Counted from the first letter of the stretch, positions 1 through 9,548 are shown. The stretch is 64,000 bases of DNA from Chitinophaga sedimenti (GCF_023156195.1 NZ_JAKUKA010000001.1:5829501-5893500), one strand, 5' to 3'. Notes: a model not told the origin generated them from the sequence alone. Program-made: numbers and translations.

Positions 1-1
1 A

Positions 2-325
2 ACCCGCCGTCAGCAGCACATTACGGATTCAATGAACAAGCGTGAGCAATTCCTCACGGATTCTATTAAAAAGGCGAACCCGAAAGACTCTGCGGATATG
101 CATAAAATAGATTCGATCAAGATCCGGCAACGGTCGATCGCCGATTCTATCCGCACACGCGATCAGCAGCGGGCAGATTCGCTGCTAAGAGTAAAGGCCC
201 GCGCCTCGATGGATTCTACGGCTAAAGTGAATAAAAAACGCTTCCAGTCAGATACGGTAAACCTGCGTAAACGGCAGGATTCGATCCGGAAAATACTACA
301 GCAGAACAAACGCGTAGTTTTATAA
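2..325 (+). CDS. C-terminal part of a charged, Asp-Ser-rich protein (5' end outside window)
   Basis: The frame is already open at base 2 and runs to a TAA at 323-325, so this is the 3' end of a longer gene; the internal ATG at 32 is probably not the start. About 107 residues are visible. They are very hydrophilic and repeat the pair Asp-Ser roughly every 8-12 residues (R-x-x-[AS]-D-S-[IL] flavour) with many Lys, Arg and Gln, which suggests a long helical or unstructured tail. No domain or catalytic motif is recognisable and I do not assign a function. A good intrinsic terminator follows within 10 bp, so it is the last gene of its transcript. Confidence 0.6.
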   Translation, partial: TRRQQHITDSMNKREQFLTDSIKKANPKDSADMHKIDSIKIRQRSIADSIRTRDQQRADSLLRVKARASMDSTAKVNKKRFQSDTVNLRKRQDSIRKILQQNKRVVL

Positions 326-333
326 GAGAAGGA

Positions 334-360
334 AGGGCTAACCGTAAGGTGGCCCTTTTT
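334..360 (+). terminator. Intrinsic terminator after the first partial gene
   Basis: Stem AGGGC (334-338) pairs with GCCCT (352-356) and runs straight into a T tract. It starts 8 bp after the upstream stop. Confidence 0.6.
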
Positions 361-371
361 ATGCGCCCACG

Positions 372-399
372 TTGTTCATCCGCAGAAAACTTATATTTG
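372..399 (+). promoter_or_regulatory. Candidate Bacteroidota promoter for scoAB
   Basis: TATATTTG at 392-399 matches the -7 consensus TAnnTTTG. A TTG at 372-374 lies 17 bp upstream, slightly closer than the usual 19-21 bp. The scoA ATG is 40 bp downstream. This is a pattern match only. Confidence 0.4.
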
Positions 400-439
400 C
401 TCATTAACCACTTTTTTACACCAAAACATTAAACGCTTT

Positions 440-1132
440 ATGCACAAAGTCGTTGCAAACGCCGGGGCGGCCATACATGATATAGCCGACGGCGCAACAA
501 TTATGCTCGGTGGGTTTGGCTTGTGCGGTATCCCGGAAAATTGTATTGCGGCCCTCGTAAAAAAGGGCATTAAGAACCTTACCTGCATCTCTAACAATGC
601 GGGCGTGGATGAATTTGGCCTGGGCTTACTGCTTAAAACCCGGCAGATTAAAAAGATGATGTCCAGTTACGTAGGGGAGAACGCCGAATTTGAACGGCAG
701 TTGCTTTCCGGTGAGCTGGAGGTAGACCTTATTCCCCAGGGAACGCTGGCTACGCGTATCCAGATGGCGGGCATGGGTATTCCTGCATTCTTTACACCGG
801 CCGGTGTTGGTACGGAGATCGCGGAAGGAAAGGAAGTGCGCGAATTCAATGGTCGGCATTATTTGATGGAGATGGCCTTACATGCGGATTTCTCCATCGT
901 GAAAGCCTGGAAGGGCGATACGATGGGCAACCTGGTATTTCGCAAAACCACGCGCAACTTCAGTACCTCCATGGCGAAGGCGGGTAATATTACCATCGTT
1001 GAGGTGGAGCACCTGGTGCAGCCCGGCGAAATAGATCCCGACCATGTGCATGTACCCGGCATTTATGTGCACCGCATCTTCCAGGGCGGCGGCTACGAAA
1101 AGCGTATCGAAAAGCGCACGGTAAAAATGTAA
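440..1132 (+). CDS. scoA: 3-oxoacid CoA-transferase subunit A
   Basis: Subunit A of a two-subunit family I CoA-transferase (SCOT type), which moves CoA from succinyl-CoA to acetoacetate or a similar short acid in the cytoplasm. The 230-aa product has the usual length. Visible family features are the Gly-rich loop GGFGLCGIP near residue 24, SNNAG near residue 52, the SYVGEN block, and FTPAGVGT near residue 120. The start is the ATG at 440. scoB follows after 27 bp, so the two form one transcript. The exact acid substrate (acetoacetate, acetate or butyrate) cannot be read from the sequence. Confidence 0.9.
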   Translation: MHKVVANAGAAIHDIADGATIMLGGFGLCGIPENCIAALVKKGIKNLTCISNNAGVDEFGLGLLLKTRQIKKMMSSYVGENAEFERQLLSGELEVDLIPQGTLATRIQMAGMGIPAFFTPAGVGTEIAEGKEVREFNGRHYLMEMALHADFSIVKAWKGDTMGNLVFRKTTRNFSTSMAKAGNITIVEVEHLVQPGEIDPDHVHVPGIYVHRIFQGGGYEKRIEKRTVKM

Positions 1133-1159
1133 TCCCATCCACCTAAAAAGTTATGAAAC

Positions 1160-1815
1160 ATGTCTCTCGATAAATACGGTATCGCCAAAAGAATTGCGCA
1201 GGAGTTACAGGACGGAATGTATGTAAACCTGGGCATCGGCATTCCCACACTGGTGTCGAACTTTGTGCCGGCTGGCATTTCCATCATGCTGCAGAGCGAA
1301 AACGGCATGCTGGGCATGGGGCCTTATCCCGCTGATGAAGATATTGATGCGGACCTGATTAATGCAGGTAAAGAAACGGTGACGGTGTTGCCCGGCGGCT
1401 GCTTTTTTGATAGTGCGGAGAGTTTCGGCATGATCCGCGCCGGCAAGGTAGATCTTACCGTGCTGGGCGCCATGGAAGTGTCGGACACCGGCGACATCGC
1501 CAACTGGAAAATCCCGGGTAAAATGGTGAAAGGCATGGGTGGCGCCATGGACCTCGTGGCTGCGGCCAAGAACATTATTGTGGCCATGATGCACACCAAT
1601 CCCAAAGGGGAAAGCAAATTATTACCCCAGTGCGGCCTGCCCTTAACAGGCGTTAAATGCGTAAAGAAAATCGTTACAGAACTGGCGGTGCTGGAAATCA
1701 CCCCGATGGTTTTAAACTGTTGGAACGCGCTCCGGGCGTAAGTGTGGACGAGATCGTGTCCAAAACGGCGGGGCGTTTGGTAGTACCGGAGCTGGTGCCT
1801 GAAATGCAATTATAA
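1160..1815 (+). CDS. scoB: 3-oxoacid CoA-transferase subunit B (one frame break)
   Basis: Partner of scoA. This subunit carries the catalytic glutamate that forms the glutamyl-CoA thioester, seen in the motif SENGMLGMGP near residue 42, followed by the NAGKETVT and LPGGCFFDSA blocks typical of the family. The open frame stops at 1741, but restoring one G at about 1705 (reading ITPDGFKLLERAPG) continues the family C-terminus through VSVDEIVSKTAG to a stop at 1815, giving about 218 aa, the normal length. I read this as a sequence error rather than a pseudogene. Confidence 0.85.
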
Positions 1816-1863
1816 CTCGTTAACAATTCACCGCTTCCGCACAATAAATCGTAAATTAGCCGT

Positions 1864-2691
1864 ATGCTGTTGTGTCATAATGGTAAATTCATTCCGGCAG
1901 ATAAAACGGTGCTGTCGGCCGACAACCGCTCGTTCCGCTACGGCGACGGATGTTTCGAGACAATGAAGGTGTACCAGGGACAGCTCCTTCTTGCAGATCT
2001 GCATTTTGAGCGTCTCATGGCGAGCCTGCATATACTTCATATCGATCCTGCACAGTTTACACGCGAATATATTACCGGCCTGGTACGGGAGTTGTGTCAA
2101 CGGAACAACGTGAGTGAGCTGGCGCGCGTGCGGCTTACGGTATATCGCAGCGGAAGCGGTTTGTACTTTCCTGAATCCAATGCACCCGAGTTCGTGATCC
2201 AATGCTGGGAATTATCCCGCAGCATTTTTGAATTAAATGAAACGGGTTTACATATTGATGTGTTTCCCGATGCGCGGAAGAATACGGACAAGCTGTCTAC
2301 CATTAAATCGAACAACGCGCTGCCTTACATACTCGGCAGCATTTACGCCCGGCAGCACGAGTTGCAGGAGGTGATCATGCTTAATCCATACGGCCGTGCA
2401 GCGGATACCACTATTGCGAATATTTTTTTGTGGTGCAGCGGGAGAAGATTTATACACCGCCTTTAACCGAAGGCTGCGTGTGTGGCGTGATGCGTAAAAA
2501 TTTACTGCGCATGGATCTGCCCTTCAAAATAGAAACAACCGTTAAGCCTCGAAGATATTGAGAATGCTGATGAAGTATTTTTAACAAACGCAATCTACGG
2601 ACTGCGTTGGGTAGGCCGCTTCCGCGACAGCAGTTACGGTAATGCCACCGCCGCCATCCTGCACGATTTGCTGCATGAAGGCATCTTATAA
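1864..2691 (+). CDS. Class IV PLP aminotransferase / aminodeoxychorismate lyase-like (two frame breaks)
   Basis: Fold-type IV PLP enzyme of the branched-chain aminotransferase / 4-amino-4-deoxychorismate lyase family. Landmarks are FRYGDGCFETM near residue 27, the PLP-lysine region STIKSNNALPY near residue 148, and AADTTIANIF near residue 188. The frame breaks near 2430 (one T missing in a T run) and again near 2547. Joined, the protein ends at 2691 and has the usual size of about 275 aa. It lies 10 bp upstream of the photolyase. In Bacteroidota such single-copy short family members are often annotated as PabC or IlvE-like; the substrate cannot be decided here. Confidence 0.75.
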
Positions 2692-2700
2692 AATTTCCCG

Positions 2701-4004
2701 ATGAAAGAAATGGTAAATATCTGCTGGCTACGCCGCGACTTGCGTTTGCACGATAATGCTGCACTCTACCACGCATTGAAGGCGGGTGAAGACGTAGTGC
2801 CGGTATTCATTTTCGATACCAATATCTTAAACGACCTGGAGCAGAAAGAAGATCGCCGGGTGACGTTTATTTACGAGGCGCTGGAAGAAATGCAGGCAAA
2901 ACTGGAAAAGGCGGGCAGTACGTTGGATGTGTTTTATGGTACACCGCAGCAGGCCTTCGAGCATTATACATCTGCCTACAAGGTAAAAGGTGTTTATGCC
3001 AACCACGATTACGAACCGTATGCGCGGAGTCGTGATAAAGCGATCGGCGAATACCGGCTACGAAAGAGATTTCTTTTACAACCTATAAAGACCAGGTAAT
3101 TTTTGAGAAGCGTGAAATAACGAAAGATAACGGGGAACCTTATACGGTTTTCACGCCTTACAGTCGCCGCTGGCTGGATAAACTGAATGATTTTTACCTG
3201 AAGTCATATCCCGTTGAAAAGTATAAAAAGCACTTTCATAAGCAGGCGCCAAAACTAATTCCTTCTTTGAAGAAGATGGGATTTTTGGAGACGGACAAGC
3301 ACTTTCCGGCGAAAAGCGTGAAAGAAGAGATTATCAAACATTATGATGAGCACCGCGATTTTCCCGGCATTAATGGTACATCGCGGCTCGGTGTGCACCT
3401 GCGTTTCGGCACGATCAGCATCCGGGAGCTGGCCACCACGGCAAAGGCGCTGAATGCTACTTTCCTGAAGGAACTGATCTGGCGCGATTTTTACATGATG
3501 ATCCTCTGGCATTTCCCGCAGGTGGTACAGCAGTCGTTTCACGCGCAATACGATAACATCAAATGGCGCAATAACGAAAAGGAATTTGCACGCTGGTGCG
3601 AGGGACAAACGGGTTATCCCATTGTGGATGCGGGGATGCGCGAACTGAACGAAACCGGTTTTATGCACAATCGCGTGCGTATGGTGGTGGCCAGCTTCCT
3701 CACCAAACACCTGCTGATCGACTGGCGCTGGGGCGAAGCGTACTTCGCGGAAAAACTGCTGGACTATGACCTGGCTGCGAATAACGGTGGCTGGCAATGG
3801 GCGGCTGGTTGCGGCAATGATGCGGCGCCCTACTTCCGCGTATTTAATCCGCATCTGCAAACGCAGAAGTTCGATAAGGACCTGAAGTACATCCGCAAAT
3901 GGGTACCGGAGTTTGAGAGCCTGCAATACGTGCAGCCCGTTGTGATACATGAAGAGGCGCGTAAACGTGCGCTGGAAACCTATAAAAAAGCGCTCAACAA
4001 ATAG
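2701..4004 (+). CDS. phr: Deoxyribodipyrimidine photolyase / cryptochrome family (one frame break)
   Basis: Light-dependent DNA repair flavoprotein that splits cyclobutane pyrimidine dimers. The N-terminal Rossmann antenna domain opens with ICWLRRDLRLHDNAAL. The C-terminal FAD domain shows the signature block from WRDFYMMI to NGGWQWAAGCGNDAAPYFR and the conserved FNP. One G appears to be missing at about 3057; the restored frame runs through KDQVIFEKREIT to the second open stretch. Total about 434 aa, normal for a class I enzyme. The Trp-rich FAD pocket favours photolyase over a pure cryptochrome, but the two cannot be separated fully by eye. A strong hairpin follows. Confidence 0.85.
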
Positions 4005-4020
4005 TTTTCAATTGATACGG

Positions 4021-4057
4021 CGAATTGCGGGATTGGTGCAAACCTTCCCGCAATTCG
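4021..4057 (+). terminator. Long perfect hairpin after the photolyase gene
   Basis: Twelve-base arms cgaattgcggga (4021-4032) and tcccgcaattcg (4046-4057) are exact inverted repeats with a 13-nt loop. There is no long T tract, so termination is likely but unproven. Confidence 0.5.
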
Positions 4058-4120
4058 TGTTATTGGCGGTTGTCTCCGGCGCAGTGCCGGCGTAATATTG
4101 CGGAAGATTAAACCCCAAAA

Positions 4121-4819
4121 ATGAAAAAGATATTGTTTGTCATGCTGCTGGCATTACCTTCCTTTATCGCCTGCAGCAAAGAGCGGTCCGGTGGCGAACC
4201 GGGATTTGGCACTTCGCACCAGCCCTTTAGCGGTACTGCCTGGCAGTTACCTGCGGGTATCATCCTCACTTCCGGACAAGTACACGAGTACAGCTATTGT
4301 ACGGGTACCGATAAAGGTGCGTTCGACCAGCATCAGCTGCGCGGCGTTCCCGGCGGTGTATTCAAGGTATGTTTCGAACTCACCAATACGACTACACGTG
4401 AGATATTGGTGAGCTTTCCAGAAGATTTACTGATTCAAAGCGATAACAGCAATTACTCCAACGGTCTGCTGATCGGTATCGGCAACGTATGGCTGGCGCC
4501 GGGCGAAGTGCGCAAGGTATATGCGAACGCATTTTGCCTGAATGAAGATCGTGCTGTGCCGGGTGCATATGATTACAGCGGTGCGTTGTTATCATTCCGA
4601 TTCGGACCTTCGAAGGTGCCGGCGAAGTTAAAGACTGTTGCCGATCTGGTGCGTAATAAAGGATTGCAGGCACATCAGTGTGCAGATGCGCAGGGTCATA
4701 TTGATTACAAGAAATTAAAAAGCGTAGCGTGTGTGCAGGCTGCCATCTGGGAAGTAACCGGTGGTGGTGAGCTGCAGCCCGCTACGAGAAAGGAATTACA
4801 AGCAGTAACAGCGTTATAG
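4121..4819 (+). CDS. Predicted lipoprotein, function unknown
   Basis: A 232-aa protein with a type II signal peptide: MKKILFVMLLALPSFIAC, with the lipid-modified Cys at position 18 followed by SKE. No catalytic motif or named domain is recognised. The mature part holds several cysteines (YCTGTDKG, VCFELTN, FCLNED, QCADAQG, VACVQ) that could form disulfides outside the cytoplasm. The end, AAIWEVTGG, resembles the conserved Trp-Glu region seen in some secreted thioester-containing proteins, but that similarity is weak. Monocistronic: a hairpin precedes it and a strong terminator follows. Confidence 0.7.
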   Translation: MKKILFVMLLALPSFIACSKERSGGEPGFGTSHQPFSGTAWQLPAGIILTSGQVHEYSYCTGTDKGAFDQHQLRGVPGGVFKVCFELTNTTTREILVSFPEDLLIQSDNSNYSNGLLIGIGNVWLAPGEVRKVYANAFCLNEDRAVPGAYDYSGALLSFRFGPSKVPAKLKTVADLVRNKGLQAHQCADAQGHIDYKKLKSVACVQAAIWEVTGGGELQPATRKELQAVTAL

Positions 4820-4840
4820 GATAACAGAAGTGTGTGTGCA

Positions 4841-4869
4841 GGCGGCCTTCTATTGGGCCGCCCTTTTTT
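4841..4869 (+). terminator. Intrinsic terminator
   Basis: Stem GGCGGCC (4841-4847) with GGCCGCC (4856-4862), 8-nt loop, followed by six T. Confidence 0.75.
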
Positions 4870-4933
4870 ATTTCGGCTGAAAGTATTGGTGGTAGCTGTT
4901 TTAGCAAACGCACGCAATAAATATTTTATGAGC

Positions 4934-4966
4934 TTGATGGATGTAATAGAAATTATCCTACATTTG
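4934..4966 (+). promoter_or_regulatory. Candidate promoter of the initiator tRNA gene
   Basis: TACATTTG at 4959-4966 is a perfect -7 element, with TTG at 4934-4936 in the -33 position (22-bp spacing). It ends 12 bp before the tRNA. Confidence 0.5.
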
Positions 4967-4978
4967 CAACCCACACAG

Positions 4979-5050
<72 letters not shown>

Positions 5051-5061
5051 CAAAGCAAAAA

Positions 5062-5089
5062 AGCCGGACTTATAGTCTGGCTTTTTTTT
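5062..5089 (+). terminator. Terminator of the tRNA transcript
   Basis: Stem agccgga (5062-5068) with tctggct (5076-5082, one G-T pair), then eight T, 12 bp after the tRNA. Confidence 0.75.
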
Positions 5090-5135
5090 ATGCAGGAAAA
5101 CGGCGACCTTTTCTCAAAGCCGCCGTCCGCAATAG

Positions 5136-5916
5136 TTATACCGCCTGTTGCAATCGATCCACCGCTTTCTTCCCCTCCACTCCAAGGTCGATGCTAAATT
5201 GATTCACATACAAATCAATATGCTGCCGCATCACCGATTCATCCATTTCCTGCGCATGTTCTTTCACATACGGAGGCAAAGCGGGATAGCGCTCAAATGC
5301 ATACTCCAGGCTTTCACGGATCAGTGCATCGATCTGTGCCTTCACGGAAACGGGTAAACTTTTACGTACCACAATGCCGCCCAGCGGGATGGCGTGGCCG
5401 GTCGTTTGTTCCCAGTATTCACCCAGGTCTACCAGTTTATGCAATCCTTTCTGCTGATAGGTAAAACGGCTTTCGTGAATGATCACACCCGCGTCTACGC
5501 GGCCATCCAGTACGGCGTTTTCGATATCGGAAAAATGATCAGCTCCTTGTTTTGTGCATGGGGAAAGCTGTGGAGAACAGCAGGTTGGCAGTGGTGTTCA
5601 ATCCTGGGATAGCGATTTTATAATCAGCCATCTTATCCATATCGAGCGGACCTTTAGAGATGAGCAGTGGTCCGCACCCACGGCCCAGCGCGCTACCGGC
5701 GTTGAGCAATTCGTAGTGCTCCATCACTTTAAAATAAACGCCGAAGCTCAGCTTCGTTACATCCAGTTTGCCTTGCAGGGCCCATTGGTTCAGCGTTTCC
5801 ACATCTTCTAAAGCGGCGTTGAAAGTAAAACCCTTCGTATCGATCTTACGATTAACGAGGGCGTCAAAAATGAATGTGTCGTTCGGGCACGGTGAAAATC
5901 CTAATGTCAGCTCCAT
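5136..5916 (-). CDS. mqnD: 1,4-dihydroxy-6-naphthoate synthase (one frame break)
   Basis: MqnD acts in the futalosine route to menaquinone, converting cyclic dehypoxanthine futalosine to 1,4-dihydroxy-6-naphthoate. It has a periplasmic-binding-protein-like fold; the start LGFSPCPNDTFIF and the block LNAGSALGRGCGPLL are diagnostic. The open frame breaks at about 5554 in an A run (probably one extra A). The second piece carries VDAGVIIHESRFTY and the C-terminal helices. Total about 260 aa, near the family norm. Its start overlaps the end of mqnB by 10 bp, so the two menaquinone genes are co-transcribed. Confidence 0.88.
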
Positions 5917-6608
5917 GATTCTTCTTTTTGATCTGTTAGTTCGCTTAGGGTATGGATGAGTGCCTGGTTCAGGTTTTTAATGGCCAGCGGGATGTTCCAT
6001 TTGCTTTTATCGCGGACCTCTACATAATTGGAAATGCTGCGCAGCTGTAAAAAAGGCACCCTTTCGCTCAGGCAAATATAGTGAAAGGCGGCGCCTTCCA
6101 TGCTTTCTATATCGGGATTGTATTTGCCCGCCAACTTGTCGATCGTGGGCTGGGTACCGGTAACAGTGTTGATTGTCACGCTTTTAGCAGGGCGCAGGGC
6201 GGGCATTTTGGTGATGCCGTAGGTGTCGTGGTAAAGGCTGCGGCCGCGGAAAGGGAAGGTGTCTTCTTTCCAGAGGCCGGTGTCGAACAGGTCTTTGTAA
6301 GCGTCTTTTTCTTCTACGCCCAGGTCGCCGAGCACTTCTTCTGCGATGAATACGACCTCACCCAAGGGCCAGCTGTGGTGGAAGCAGCCTGCAATCCCCG
6401 CCTGTATCGCCAGCTGGGGACGAATGGTGAGCAGGGCCTTACCTACATGCCAGGCGGTGTGCATCATGCCGATACCCGCCGCCAGCACGTGTATTTCGTT
6501 TTTGAATAATGTGTAACTATCCGGACCTGTTTTGGTCCCTTTTTCTTCCAGGTAGGCGATGAACGGCCCGATTTCGGCTGCCGTGGCAGCTGTCACCAAT
6601 ATCTTCAT
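5907..6608 (-). CDS. mqnB: Futalosine hydrolase
   Basis: A nucleoside phosphorylase-like hydrolase that removes hypoxanthine from futalosine, the step before MqnC/MqnD in menaquinone synthesis. The 233-aa protein shows the purine nucleosidase-type glycine region QAGIAGCF near residue 90 and the substrate-contact block ESMEGAAFHY near residue 190, a general signature of the MTA/SAH nucleosidase superfamily. First gene of the mqnB-mqnD pair, divergent from queD. Direct pairing with mqnD makes futalosine hydrolase much more likely than MTA/SAH nucleosidase. Confidence 0.88.
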   Translation of the reverse strand: MKILVTAATAAEIGPFIAYLEEKGTKTGPDSYTLFKNEIHVLAAGIGMMHTAWHVGKALLTIRPQLAIQAGIAGCFHHSWPLGEVVFIAEEVLGDLGVEEKDAYKDLFDTGLWKEDTFPFRGRSLYHDTYGITKMPALRPAKSVTINTVTGTQPTIDKLAGKYNPDIESMEGAAFHYICLSERVPFLQLRSISNYVEVRDKSKWNIPLAIKNLNQALIHTLSELTDQKEESWS

Positions 6609-6704
6609 AGGGTGAAATTACGCGAAAACCATTAACCGACCGTTATCGTACATCACAGGGATTTGCATCATATCTCAAAGCCCTCATAATTCCCGGATTA
6701 GTGG

Positions 6705-6712
6705 TAACTTTG
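6705..6712 (+). promoter_or_regulatory. Candidate -7 element for queD
   Basis: TAACTTTG fits TAnnTTTG exactly and lies 20 bp before the chosen ATG. No convincing -33 TTTG is seen at the expected distance. Confidence 0.35.
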
Positions 6713-6731
6713 CGCCAAATTTTTGAATATA

Positions 6732-7145
6732 ATGATCTATTTAACGCGAGTGGAGTCTTTTAATGCCGCGCATAAGTTATCGAACCCGGGATGGAGCAAA
6801 GAGCAGAACCAGGAAGTGTTTGGCAAATGCGCCAACGAAAACTGGCACGGACACAACTATGAACTGCATGTTACCGTTAAAGGCAATCCCGATCCGGAAA
6901 CGGGTTTTGTATATAATGCCAAAACACTCGGTGTGCTTATAAAAGATGTGATTATTGAGCAGGTGGACCACCGCAACCTGAACGTGGACGTACCTTTCAT
7001 GGCCGGTAAGTTTACCTCTGCGGAAAACTTCGCCATCGCCATTTGGGAAGAACTGGATAAACACCTGCCAGACGGGGTGGAGCTGCACTGCATTAAACTC
7101 TACGAAACACCGCGGATCTATGTAGAATACTACGGCGGTAAATAA
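6732..7145 (+). CDS. queD: 6-pyruvoyl-tetrahydropterin synthase / 6-carboxytetrahydropterin synthase family
   Basis: Zinc enzyme acting on dihydroneopterin triphosphate. The N-terminal FNAAHKL supplies one zinc His and the WHGHNYEL block two more; VDHRNLN and the C-terminal ELHCIKLYETP are also conserved. I start at the ATG at 6732; an in-frame TTG nine bases upstream is possible but less likely. About 137 aa. folE, which makes its substrate, begins 24 bp downstream and queE lies at 43.2 kb, supporting a role in queuosine precursor synthesis, although biopterin synthesis is not excluded. Confidence 0.85.
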   Translation: MIYLTRVESFNAAHKLSNPGWSKEQNQEVFGKCANENWHGHNYELHVTVKGNPDPETGFVYNAKTLGVLIKDVIIEQVDHRNLNVDVPFMAGKFTSAENFAIAIWEELDKHLPDGVELHCIKLYETPRIYVEYYGGK

Positions 7146-7169
7146 TCAAATTGACCAAAACACATCACC

Positions 7170-7752
7170 ATGGCCTATCATAAAGAGGAGCATTACGACG
7201 AGCAGATAACCAACGGACTGATTGAGAATTACCGGAGCAGCATCCAGCTGCTGGGCGAAGACCCCAGCCGCGAAGGCCTTCTGAAAACACCGGAGCGTAT
7301 GGCCAAGGCCATGCAGTTCCTGACGCAAGGCTATACCCGGATGCTAAAGAGATTCTCAATGGCGCTAAGTTTACCGAGGCTTACAGCGAAATGGTGATCG
7401 TAAAAGATATTGAACTGTTCTCCATGTGTGAGCATCACATGCTGCCGTTTTTCGGTAAAGCACACGTGGCCTATATTCCAAACGGTTATATTACCGGCCT
7501 TAGCAAAATTGCCCGTGTGGTGGATGTGTTCGCACGCCGCCTCCGGTGCAGGAGCGACTTACCCACCAGATTCTCGACGCCATCCAGGAAACGCTGCAGC
7601 CGCAAGGTGTAGCCGTGGTGATTGAAGCGAAGCACCTGTGCATGATGATGCGTGGGGTACAGAAGCAGAATTCGCTGACCACTACCTCCGCTTTTTCGGG
7701 CCAGTTCGAACATGTAGCCACCCGCTCGGAGTTCATGAAACTGATAAAATAG
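7170..7752 (+). CDS. folE: GTP cyclohydrolase I (two frame breaks)
   Basis: Converts GTP to 7,8-dihydroneopterin triphosphate, the entry to folate and queuosine. Landmarks are GEDPSREGLLKTPERMAKA near residue 28, MCEHHMLPFFGKAHVAYIP with the zinc Cys-His, SKIARVVDVFARR, and near the end HLCMMMRGVQK with the second zinc Cys. Frame breaks lie at about 7341 (one G missing, restoring TRDAKEILNGAKFTEAYSE) and about 7543 (one A missing, restoring RLQVQERLTHQ). The joined protein is about 195 aa, normal. It forms an operon with queD. All catalytic residues are present once the frame is restored. Confidence 0.9.
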
Positions 7753-7806
7753 GTCGATATCTTCTTTTTCCGTTTCTTTGCCCGACAAATGCAAAAAATT
7801 TAACTA

Positions 7807-8688
7807 ATGAAGCATGCATACGTATTTCCCGGACAGGGTTCCCAGTTTCCGGGTATGGGCAAAAATCTCTATGAAACCAACGAGAAGGCAAAATCCTTGT
7901 TCGAGCAAGCCAATGATATTTTAGGTTTCCGCATTTCGGACATCATGTTCGAAGGCACCGATGAGCAGTTGAAACAAACGAATGTAACGCAGCCTGCCGT
8001 ATTCCTCCACTCTGTAATCGCCTTCCTTTGCCTGGAAGATGCGCAGCCCGACATGGTGGCGGGTCACTCCCTCGGTGAGTTTTCGGCCCTGGTAGCCAAT
8101 AAGGTGCTGTCTTTCGAAGACGCGCTGAAACTGGTAGCCATCCGCGCCAACGCGATGCAGAAAGCCTGCGAGCTCAACCCTTCAACCATGGCCGCTGTAC
8201 TGGCCCTGGACGATGCTAAAGTAGAAGAAATCTGCGCCTCTATCACCGATGAGGTGGTGGTGGCCGCTAATTATAATTGTCCTGGCCAGCTGGTTATTTC
8301 CGGCTCTATCCAAGGCATTGACATCGCCTGCGAAAAAATGAAAGCAGCGGGTGCCAAACGAGCACTGGTACTGCCTGTAGGCGGCGCCTTTCACAGCCCG
8401 CTGATGCTTCCGGCACAGGAGGAACTGCAGGCGGCCATCGAAGCTACCGCCTTCAACACCCCGGCCTGCCCGGTTTACCAGAACGTGGTAGCCCGCGCAG
8501 TAACCGATCACATGGAAATCAAACAAAACCTGATTGCCCAGCTGACCGGCGCGGTAAGATGGACACAGTCCGTACAAGCGATGATCGCTGATGGGGCTAC
8601 GCGTTTTACAGAGGTAGGTCCCGGTAAGGTATTGCAGGGATTGGTCGCTAAGATCGACAAAACCGTTGCGACCGACGGCGTAAATTAA
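7807..8688 (+). CDS. fabD: Malonyl-CoA:ACP transacylase
   Basis: Loads malonyl groups onto acyl carrier protein for fatty acid synthesis. The 293-aa protein is complete and unbroken. It shows FPGQGSQFPGMG at the N-terminus, the nucleophile elbow GHSLGEFSALV with the catalytic Ser, GAFHSPLM with the catalytic His, and the C-terminal EVGPGKVLQGL. Usual family length. Flanked by a strong terminator, so it is probably transcribed alone or as the last gene after folE (54-bp gap). Confidence 0.95.
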   Translation: MKHAYVFPGQGSQFPGMGKNLYETNEKAKSLFEQANDILGFRISDIMFEGTDEQLKQTNVTQPAVFLHSVIAFLCLEDAQPDMVAGHSLGEFSALVANKVLSFEDALKLVAIRANAMQKACELNPSTMAAVLALDDAKVEEICASITDEVVVAANYNCPGQLVISGSIQGIDIACEKMKAAGAKRALVLPVGGAFHSPLMLPAQEELQAAIEATAFNTPACPVYQNVVARAVTDHMEIKQNLIAQLTGAVRWTQSVQAMIADGATRFTEVGPGKVLQGLVAKIDKTVATDGVN

Positions 8689-8711
8689 GCACAGGAATTG
8701 CAGCATACAGG

Positions 8712-8740
8712 CCGGGTGGTAATAACCATCCGGTTTTTTT
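8712..8740 (+). terminator. Terminator after fabD
   Basis: Stem CCGGGTGG (8712-8719) with CCATCCGG (8726-8733; one G-T pair) followed by seven T. Confidence 0.75.
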
Positions 8741-8759
8741 ATTTTATATGTTGATGCTG

Positions 8760-9548
8760 ATGAAACACCTGTTAACCATTTTTTTGTTAGCCATGATGGC
8801 CATTTCCTGCAGGCAGCGCGCCGGCACTGAAACGAAAGCGAAGGAGAAAGCAGACAGCCTGCGCGTTGAGCCCGCTGCTAATCTGTTGCCTTCCAAACTG
8901 GTGGCGCCCAAAGCGGTTGTGCCGCCTAAACTCGACGGTCTGCCCGACGATAGTTGCTGGTTTCTCGCCAACTGGCAGCCCATTGATCAGAACTGGGTTG
9001 GCCAGTTGTACGATAGCCTGGACTTTGCCGGTCGTTATAAGGTAGCCTGGGATGCCGGGCAGCTTTACATCCTGGCCCAAATTACCGACGACACGCTACG
9101 TACGACCAACAAGCCGCTCGAAAGTTATTTAAACGACGATGCGCTGATCCTGTACATAGATGAAAACCACTCAGGCGGCGATCATCAATATAACTATAAT
9201 GCATTCGCCTATCATTTAAGATTGGACGATCGCACGGTAGACGTCGGGGCAGACAGCAGCGCGCATTTATTCCCCGGCCACTGTACCGTTAATCGGAACA
9301 CCCGTGGCAATACCACCACATGGGAGATAGCAGTAAGATTATACCCCGACAACTATAAAGACAATGCGACGAATACACCCGTCGAACTAAAAGAAGGAAA
9401 ACATATTGGCTTTGCCATCGCCTATAACGACGCGGACCGCGGCCCGGCCCGCGATAACCTGGTGGGCAGCGTATACATCGATGGCGACAATAAAAACATT
9501 GCCTGGATCGACGCCAGCGTGTTTGCCGATTTATTGGAGGCGAAGTAA
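8760..9548 (+). CDS. Lipoprotein with a CBM9-like (DOMON-type) sugar or heme binding domain
   Basis: A type II signal peptide, MKHLLTIFLLAMMAISC, precedes a Lys/Glu-rich linker and a single domain of about 200 aa. The opening PPKLDGLPDDSCWFLANW fits the P-x-L-D-G-x-x-D-x-x-W start of family 9 carbohydrate-binding modules, and the later WEIAVRLY is a typical strand of that fold. Three in-frame ATGs occur at 8748, 8754 and 8760; I chose the last because it gives a standard lipoprotein leader and leaves more room after the fabD terminator. No catalytic domain is attached. Ligand unknown. Confidence 0.7.
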   Translation: MKHLLTIFLLAMMAISCRQRAGTETKAKEKADSLRVEPAANLLPSKLVAPKAVVPPKLDGLPDDSCWFLANWQPIDQNWVGQLYDSLDFAGRYKVAWDAGQLYILAQITDDTLRTTNKPLESYLNDDALILYIDENHSGGDHQYNYNAFAYHLRLDDRTVDVGADSSAHLFPGHCTVNRNTRGNTTTWEIAVRLYPDNYKDNATNTPVELKEGKHIGFAIAYNDADRGPARDNLVGSVYIDGDNKNIAWIDASVFADLLEAK

